10,283 nucleotides of DNA from Caryophanales bacterium. GTDB taxonomy: Bacteria > Bacillota_I > Bacilli_A > RFN20 > CAG-826. Position numbers and translations under genes: made by a program. The stretch is from NCBI GenBank assembly GCA_022781015.1, contig JALEUF010000068.1, positions 1 through 10,283 on the forward strand. The letters run 5' to 3'. Positions 6,606 through 10,283 of the stretch are shown in pieces. The first letter of the stretch is position 1. Every line of letters begins with the position of its first letter. A model generated the notes under the pieces. That model saw only the letters and a list, made by a program, of their open reading frames with translations. It was not told where the DNA came from and made no database searches.

Positions 6606-7720
6606 ATAATAGATCCTTGGGCTACATAATGTGGCTCGTTTTTATCACCAGAGACAATATGGGAACGGGTGATAATAGAATATTTATCGATAAGGGCATT
6701 TTCAATGTGGGCCTTATCCCCAATCATAGTTGAAGAGAAGACAATAGAATCCTTCACAACGGCACCTTTGGCAACTTTTACATTACGCGCAATGATGGAA
6801 TTTATGACAGTCCCCTCGATTAAGCTACCATTAGAAATAAAGGAATTAGATACTTTTGCATCCTTGCCATATAAGGCTGGTGGCGTATCGTGGGTCAATG
6901 TATAAATTGGCCAATCTTTCTTGAATAATTGTTTGGAGATATCTTTGGAAAATAATTCAAAAGAATAATCCATGTAATGCTTAAATGAATCAATACATCT
7001 AGCATATCCATCATACATATATACATGGGCCTTGAATCCATCTTCCCTAGTAACGATATAGATAAGAGTCTTTAAATCCAAAGTAAGATTACGTCTAGCA
7101 TAACGATGAATCATATCTGCTAGAACAGTTCTATTGATGACATACATTTCCATTGAGACAATAGCCTCTCCAGCAATGCCAACATTTTCAATAGCTTCCT
7201 GCACATAGCCATTCTTATCAACTGAAAGTACTTTTGAAGTCAAGAATTCATCTTCGGCATTTTTAACTTTAGTAGCAACAACAGTAATCTTTTCTTTCCT
7301 TTGGATATGTTCTTTTATTATCGGTCTTAAATCGATATTAGTAATAACGTGGGCTGGAACAACAACAATATAGGAAGCACTTGAATCATATAAGACCCAG
7401 TCATTTTCCTTGATGTTATTAATATCTGTATTAGATGAAGGATAAAGGTGCCCTGGCTCGTTATACATGATAATTTGTTGACCAATTTTAGTATTGGTAG
7501 TCCAGGCATCCATGCTGCCTAGATGCTTAAGGATGGATCTTTGATGGTCTTTTACTAATATTCCCATCGTAGAAATACCGGAATTAGTAATATTAGACAT
7601 CGCAAAGTCGCAGCAGGCATATCTACCTAAGAAGGAAGTCGATCCTAATGGGCGGGAATCAGTTAACTGAGGAATCTCTGGGGAAGAGTGAAAATTTACA
7701 ATACCAATTACATCATTCAT
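6602..7720 (-). CDS. glgD: GlgD, non-catalytic subunit of ADP-glucose pyrophosphorylase
   Basis: Regulatory partner of GlgC in Bacillota, forming a hetero-oligomer that raises ADP-glucose synthesis (known from the Geobacillus enzyme). The start is taken at 7720, giving 372 residues beginning MNDVIGIVNFH, the usual GlgD N-terminus. It has AGAGG 8 nt upstream and lies 4 nt after the glgC stop. The reading frame extends a further 15 codons to an ATG at 7765, but that would overlap glgC by 41 nt without SD support. The nucleotidyltransferase fold remains, but the active site is lost: the GGKGTRL loop is replaced by RPLGSTSFLGRY (23-34), ACCDF (35-39) replaces RIIDF, and VPAHVITNID stands where GlgC has SGDH. 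The C-terminal left-handed beta-helix spans about 280-346. The stop TGA overlaps the glgA ATG. Confidence 0.95.
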   Translation of the reverse strand: MNDVIGIVNFHSSPEIPQLTDSRPLGSTSFLGRYACCDFAMSNITNSGISTMGILVKDHQRSILKHLGSMDAWTTNTKIGQQIIMYNEPGHLYPSSNTDINNIKENDWVLYDSSASYIVVVPAHVITNIDLRPIIKEHIQRKEKITVVATKVKNAEDEFLTSKVLSVDKNGYVQEAIENVGIAGEAIVSMEMYVINRTVLADMIHRYARRNLTLDLKTLIYIVTREDGFKAHVYMYDGYARCIDSFKHYMDYSFELFSKDISKQLFKKDWPIYTLTHDTPPALYGKDAKVSNSFISNGSLIEGTVINSIIARNVKVAKGAVVKDSIVFSSTMIGDKAHIENALIDKYSIITRSHIVSGDKNEPHYVAQGSII

Positions 7721-7724
7721 AAAA

Positions 7725-8849
7725 TTAACCTCTTGCATACAAGGCAATATCCTTGTTTCCGACATTTAACTGTTCGTTTTCTTCGACTTCGCTATTTGGG
7801 CCAATGATGGCATTTTCAACAACAGCGCCTTTTTTGATGCTAACTCCTTGCATCAAGACAGAATTAACAACCTTGGCACCTTCTTCGACTTCGACTTGGC
7901 TAGAGATGACACAATGGTCAACTTCGCCTAGAATTGTCGCGCCTTGGTTGATTAAACAATCCTTAACAACAGCCTTGCTGCCGATATATTGAGGGGTAGC
8001 GTGTGTATCTTCTGAATAAATCCTTTGATTAGCCTGTACCGAGAATAGATTTATAGAAGGGTCTCCACTTAAAAGAAGGTCCATATTGGCTTGGTGTAAG
8101 GAAGAAATAGTACCTACATCCTTCCAATATCCCTTAAAAGTATAGGCGACAAGTTTCTTTCCCTTCTCTAGCATGGTTGGGATGATATTCTTGCCAAAGT
8201 CATGGTCGCTATTTTCGTTTTTTGCATCTTCGACTAGCATGCTTCTAAGTATCTTGTAATTAAAGATATAAATACCCATGGAAGCAAGATTTGACTTAGG
8301 TACTTTTGGTTTTTCCTTGAAGGCAGTTATATTGCTTTCATTATCAGTTTCAAGAATTCCAAACCTGGAAGCTTCTTCAATAGGTACTTCGATAACTGAA
8401 ATCGTGCAGTCAGCCTTTTTTTCTTCATGGAGTTTAAGCATTTCATCATAAGTAGTCGAATAGATATGGTCCCCAGAAAGAATCAAGACATATTCAGGGG
8501 CAATCGAATCAAGCCAATCTATATTTTGATAGATGGCATCGGCAGTTCCTTTATACCAGGAAGAACCTTCTTCGGTTTGCTTTGGAGTTAAGACGGCTGT
8601 AAGGGAATTTACCCCGTTTAAACCCCAGTTTTTGCCATTCCCGATGTAGGAATTGAGATCACTAGATTCATACTGGGTCAAAACCCCAACATGGTTGATG
8701 TTGGAATTGGCACAATTTGAAAGAGGAAAGTCGATAATACGATATTTGGCGCCATAGGAAACAGCAGGTTTAGCAGTTTTTCTTGTCAAAGCTTTTAACC
8801 TAGTTCCTTTGCCACCAGCTAAAATCATAGCAGCAATTTTTATGCCCAT
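7725..8849 (-). CDS. glgC: Glucose-1-phosphate adenylyltransferase, catalytic subunit
   Basis: Makes ADP-glucose and PPi from ATP and glucose-1-phosphate, the committed step of bacterial glycogen synthesis, in the cytoplasm. Length is 374 residues, typical of the Bacillota type. The nucleotide loop GGKGTRL is at 12-18, followed by KPAVSYGAKYRIIDFPLSN (27-45). Substrate-site motifs are WYKGTADA (98-105), SGDHIY (125-130), RFGIL (162-166), FKEKP (177-181), SMGIYIF (190-196), SDHDFG (214-219) and YWKDVGT (241-247), all intact. The C-terminal left-handed beta-helix of hexapeptide-like repeats spans roughly 286-365. It is the first gene of the glgC-glgD-glgA operon, preceded by AAGGAG 5 nt before the ATG and by a TATAAT 25 nt upstream. 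No glgB or glgP accompanies it in the window. Confidence 0.98.
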   Translation of the reverse strand: MGIKIAAMILAGGKGTRLKALTRKTAKPAVSYGAKYRIIDFPLSNCANSNINHVGVLTQYESSDLNSYIGNGKNWGLNGVNSLTAVLTPKQTEEGSSWYKGTADAIYQNIDWLDSIAPEYVLILSGDHIYSTTYDEMLKLHEEKKADCTISVIEVPIEEASRFGILETDNESNITAFKEKPKVPKSNLASMGIYIFNYKILRSMLVEDAKNENSDHDFGKNIIPTMLEKGKKLVAYTFKGYWKDVGTISSLHQANMDLLLSGDPSINLFSVQANQRIYSEDTHATPQYIGSKAVVKDCLINQGATILGEVDHCVISSQVEVEEGAKVVNSVLMQGVSIKKGAVVENAIIGPNSEVEENEQLNVGNKDIALYARG

Positions 8850-8859
8850 AGGAGCTCCT
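8850..8859. promoter_or_regulatory. glgC: Palindromic ribosome binding site of glgC
   Basis: The SD AAGGAG (8860-8855, minus) lies inside the perfect 10-nt palindrome AGGAGCTCCT, which abuts the start codon. The palindrome has no loop, so it cannot fold on itself, but it makes the SD self-complementary between two transcripts. Confidence 0.5.
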
Positions 8860-8874
8860 TATTAATACAAATTC

Positions 8875-8880
8875 ATTATA
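8875..8880 (-). promoter_or_regulatory. Candidate -10 element of the glgCDA operon
   Basis: A perfect TATAAT on the minus strand lies 25 nt before the glgC ATG, giving a leader of about 18 nt that contains the AAGGAG SD. No recognisable -35 is found at 16-18 nt, so an activator or a spurious match are both possible. No cre-like or riboswitch sequence is evident. Confidence 0.5.
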
Positions 8881-9112
8881 TGAAAAATGTTAGAAAAAGG
8901 CACTAAAAATCTAAACAATTTTAACCTTAATTACCTAATATTCAGAAAGAATAGTTTTAGACATCTAAAGTGGAGTTTTTCCAATTGAACTAGAAAATTA
9001 ATTAAGTGTATTATCATCTTTCATTTCCGTAATTTATTTATATGTTTTAGTTTCGTTTTTGCTATTAATCTAACCCATATCCTAAAAAGAGGTCTAAGGG
9101 GCTAGATATTTC

Positions 9113-9132
9113 ACTTTATTATTAAATAAAGT
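9113..9132. repeat. Perfect inverted repeat abutting the rpmB -35
   Basis: ACTTTATT and AATAAAGT are perfect 8-nt arms around a 4-nt ATTA centre, ending at the base before the -35 hexamer. The position suits an operator or an upstream element for the rpmB promoter. There is no T-run, so it is not a terminator. Confidence 0.5.
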
Positions 9133-9161
9133 TTGCACTTACCCCTAGCCTGTGCTATATT
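9133..9161 (+). promoter_or_regulatory. rpmB: rpmB promoter with extended -10
   Basis: TTGCAC (9133-9138) and TATATT (9156-9161) are separated by exactly 17 nt, and the TGC before the -10 supplies an extended TGn element. Predicted initiation near 9168 leaves a leader of about 26 nt carrying the SD AAGAGG (9181-9186), 8 nt before the ATG. Confidence 0.7.
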
Positions 9162-9194
9162 TCCATACGCGTAACCCGCAAAGAGGTATTTACT

Positions 9195-9404
9195 ATGTCT
9201 AGAGTTTGCCCAGTAACAGGAAAAGGCCCAGTCAGCGGAAATGCTCGTAGTCACTCACTAAGAGCCACCCGTCGTCGTTGGAATGTCAATTTACAAAAAT
9301 ACAAAGTCAACGTTGACGGAAAGATGGTCGAAGTCAGGATGTCTGCTAGAGCTTATCGTACCTTAAACAAGACTATCAAGGCCCAAGAAAAAGCAGCCAA
9401 ATAA
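9195..9404 (+). CDS. rpmB: 50S ribosomal protein L28
   Basis: Small basic protein of the large ribosomal subunit. Its 69 residues compare with about 62 in Bacillus and 78 in E. coli. The N-terminal signature SRVCPVTGKGPVSGNARSH (2-20) is followed by a basic ATRRRWNVNLQKYKV stretch (24-38) and a SARAYRTL segment near residues 50-57, with an Ala/Lys-rich tail. Only one cysteine (C5) is present, so this is the zinc-free form. It has an extended -10 promoter, a good SD, and a strong terminator 26 nt after its stop, so it is probably monocistronic. It is convergent with the membrane protein and rpe, as rpmB is next to rpe-thiN in Bacillus. Confidence 0.96.
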   Translation: MSRVCPVTGKGPVSGNARSHSLRATRRRWNVNLQKYKVNVDGKMVEVRMSARAYRTLNKTIKAQEKAAK

Positions 9405-9430
9405 TTCGATTATTTGCTAGAAGTTAAAGG

Positions 9431-9453
9431 GACGTGAAAACACGTCTTTTTTT
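9431..9453 (+). terminator. Rho-independent terminator of rpmB
   Basis: GACGTG and CACGTC form a perfect 6-bp stem with an AAAA loop, followed by seven T. The preceding AAAGG can extend the stem into the T-run. Read from the other strand the hairpin is followed by CCCTTTAA, so it may serve the convergent membrane protein gene only weakly. Confidence 0.92.
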
Positions 9454-9463
9454 CTTTACCTAT

Positions 9464-10162
9464 TTAGGCGATTTCTAGGCTAAATATCAATAATCCTATT
9501 ATATATACTAATAAGGATAATATATCTAGGAATAAAGTAAGCCATTCAGAGAAGGCCAAGATGAACGGACGAGGACGGCTAGAAGTAACTACCCCATCGC
9601 TTCCGACTGAAGATTGGAGTTCAGTCCATTTAGATAATCTAGGATTAACTAGGATCAATCCTTTGATTAAGGCAATAACTAGACAAATTATAGCCAAAGT
9701 CATTGCTAGTTTATTCATTGATAAATATGAATATAAATTAAAGAAAGTAAGCCCGATTACAATATCAAGCAAGGCCGATAAGGAAAAGAATACAACTGAT
9801 AATATCAGATGGTATTTAAATACATAGGCAGGGATATAATTTAGCCCAACAAAAGAAGCCATCGTAAATAAAGTTATTATCCCAATTACGATTCCTAATG
9901 AATCCAAAGAAGAGAAAGTTGGATTTAAATAAATAAGGAAGAAACTACTTCCAGCAACTATAATTGCTAGACCAATACAGGCAAATTTATTAATGTGGCT
10001 ATTTTTATCATCGCTATCGCTCATTTCAAATGGGAAGCAAGACAAGTAATCATAATTCTTCTTATACCTATTTTTATAAGAGAGGCATCCTGTAACCATA
10101 TAAAAGATAAAGAAGCCAAATAGTAATACAAGGAAGGAAGCAAATAAGATTATACCTATCAT
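9464..10162 (-). CDS. Unrecognised six-helix membrane protein
   Basis: I do not recognise the family of this 232-residue protein. Hydrophobic segments at about 2-24, 59-79, 87-107, 118-142, 150-173 and 199-228 suggest six membrane helices. Two polar loops stand out: a Tyr/Lys-rich one after helix 1 (YKNRYKKNYDYLSCFPFE, 29-46), which should be cytoplasmic by the positive-inside rule, followed by an acidic DSDDK stretch; and KWTELQSSVGSDGVVTSSRP (178-197) before the last helix. There is no cleavable signal peptide, and no catalytic or transport motif is visible. Its ATG overlaps the rpe stop by 4 nt (ATGA), so it is translationally coupled to rpe; the nearest SD-like run, AAAAGGG, is 11 nt upstream. 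It occupies the place where Bacillus has thiN, but looks nothing like that soluble kinase. Coding status is secure; function unknown. Confidence 0.85.
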   Translation of the reverse strand: MIGIILFASFLVLLFGFFIFYMVTGCLSYKNRYKKNYDYLSCFPFEMSDSDDKNSHINKFACIGLAIIVAGSSFFLIYLNPTFSSLDSLGIVIGIITLFTMASFVGLNYIPAYVFKYHLILSVVFFSLSALLDIVIGLTFFNLYSYLSMNKLAMTLAIICLVIALIKGLILVNPRLSKWTELQSSVGSDGVVTSSRPRPFILAFSEWLTLFLDILSLLVYIIGLLIFSLEIA

Positions 10163-10283
10163 AATTCAATTAACCCTTTTAACCTTTCTTTATAATCATC
10201 ATGTCCATATAGATATGACCCTGCAACAAGGACGTCAACCCCTTTATCTACACATAGTTTAGCAGTTTCTAGATTTATTCCCC
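10159..10283 (-). CDS. rpe: Ribulose-phosphate 3-epimerase, C-terminal end (partial)
   Basis: Cytoplasmic TIM-barrel enzyme of the pentose phosphate pathway that interconverts ribulose-5-phosphate and xylulose-5-phosphate. Only the last 40 codons are in the window, running off the right edge. They read GINLETAKLCVDKGVDVL followed by VAGSYLYGHDDYKERLKGL, which match the family's closing GGIN..TA....GAD.LVAGS.IF pattern; the glycine/serine of VAGS forms part of the phosphate-binding site. The stop TGA (10161-10159) overlaps the ATG of the downstream membrane protein. The metal and catalytic residues lie outside the window. Confidence 0.93.
   Translation of the reverse strand, partial: GINLETAKLCVDKGVDVLVAGSYLYGHDDYKERLKGLIEL

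Larger units (their letters stand above)
8850..9194. other. Intergenic region between divergent glgC and rpmB
   Basis: A 345-nt AT-rich spacer that holds the outward-facing promoters of glgC and rpmB at its two ends. The rpmB-proximal part (about 9068-9148) has several short GC-containing repeats: TCTAACCC, AAGGGGCTAGA and ACCCCTAGCC, which can pair imperfectly. The middle (about 8890-9060) shows no credible reading frame, tRNA or strong hairpin. Confidence 0.7.

Noticed and set aside
6470..6905. Plus-strand reading frames opposite glgA and glgD
   Set aside because: They are shadows of conserved genes with intact motifs on the minus strand.
7753..7992. 79-codon plus-strand frame opposite the glgC beta-helix
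   Set aside because: The repetitive hexapeptide code of glgC leaves the opposite frame open; there is no SD or homology.
9068..9148. Possible structured RNA upstream of rpmB built from the GGGGCTAG and CCCCTAGCC repeats
   Set aside because: The pairings are short and mutually exclusive, and most of the region lies upstream of the predicted rpmB transcription start.
9561..9827. 88-codon plus-strand frame opposite the membrane protein
   Set aside because: It is antisense to a gene with six clear hydrophobic helices and coupling to rpe, and has no promoter or SD of its own.
1..10283. CRISPR arrays, tRNA/rRNA genes, insertion sequences, phage genes
   Set aside because: No regularly spaced repeats, cloverleaf sequences, transposase motifs or terminal repeats were seen on either strand.

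Overview
The window is about 10.3 kb of AT-rich bacterial chromosome with tightly packed genes, nearly all on the minus strand. Only rpmB, plus its promoter and terminator, lies on the plus strand. Gene content suggests a low-GC Bacillota, probably a Bacilli or Mollicutes-like lineage: a GlgC/GlgD pair, an 801-residue LeuS, a family I pyrophosphatase, and rpe next to rpmB. UGA serves as a stop for glgD and rpe, and tryptophan is written UGG, so this is genetic code 11 and not the Mycoplasma code. A more exact placement would be a guess.

Layout by position: 1-425, the N-terminal third of an aldehyde dehydrogenase (minus, cut by the window edge). 571-1839, an orphan AAA/DUF4143-type ATPase with several altered signature residues, flanked by very AT-rich spacers. 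2043-2585, inorganic pyrophosphatase, with its own terminator at 1985-2018. 2614-2693, a large hairpin terminator behind leuS. 2710-5115, leucyl-tRNA synthetase. 5175-8849, the compact glycogen operon glgC-glgD-glgA, transcribed in that order on the minus strand. 8850-9194, the intergenic region between divergent glgC and rpmB. 9195-9404, ribosomal protein L28 (plus). 9464-10162, a six-helix membrane protein (minus). 10159-10283, the C-terminal end of ribulose-phosphate 3-epimerase (minus, cut by the window edge).

Functional picture: GlgC with its non-catalytic partner GlgD makes ADP-glucose, and GlgA polymerises it into alpha-1,4-glucan. The pyrophosphatase pulls ADP-glucose synthesis and tRNA charging forward by removing PPi. 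LeuS and L28 are translation genes. rpe followed by one gene and then a convergent rpmB resembles the rpe-thiN-(spoVM)-rpmB neighbourhood of Bacillus, with the membrane protein sitting where thiN would be.

Most of the window is ordinary housekeeping sequence and I see no clear new system. The points most worth checking are: apparently leaderless starts for leuS, ppa and the ATPase beside normal Shine-Dalgarno starts elsewhere; the large leuS-ppa hairpin followed by a perfect inverted repeat; the degenerate DUF4143 ATPase; and the unrecognised membrane protein translationally coupled to rpe.
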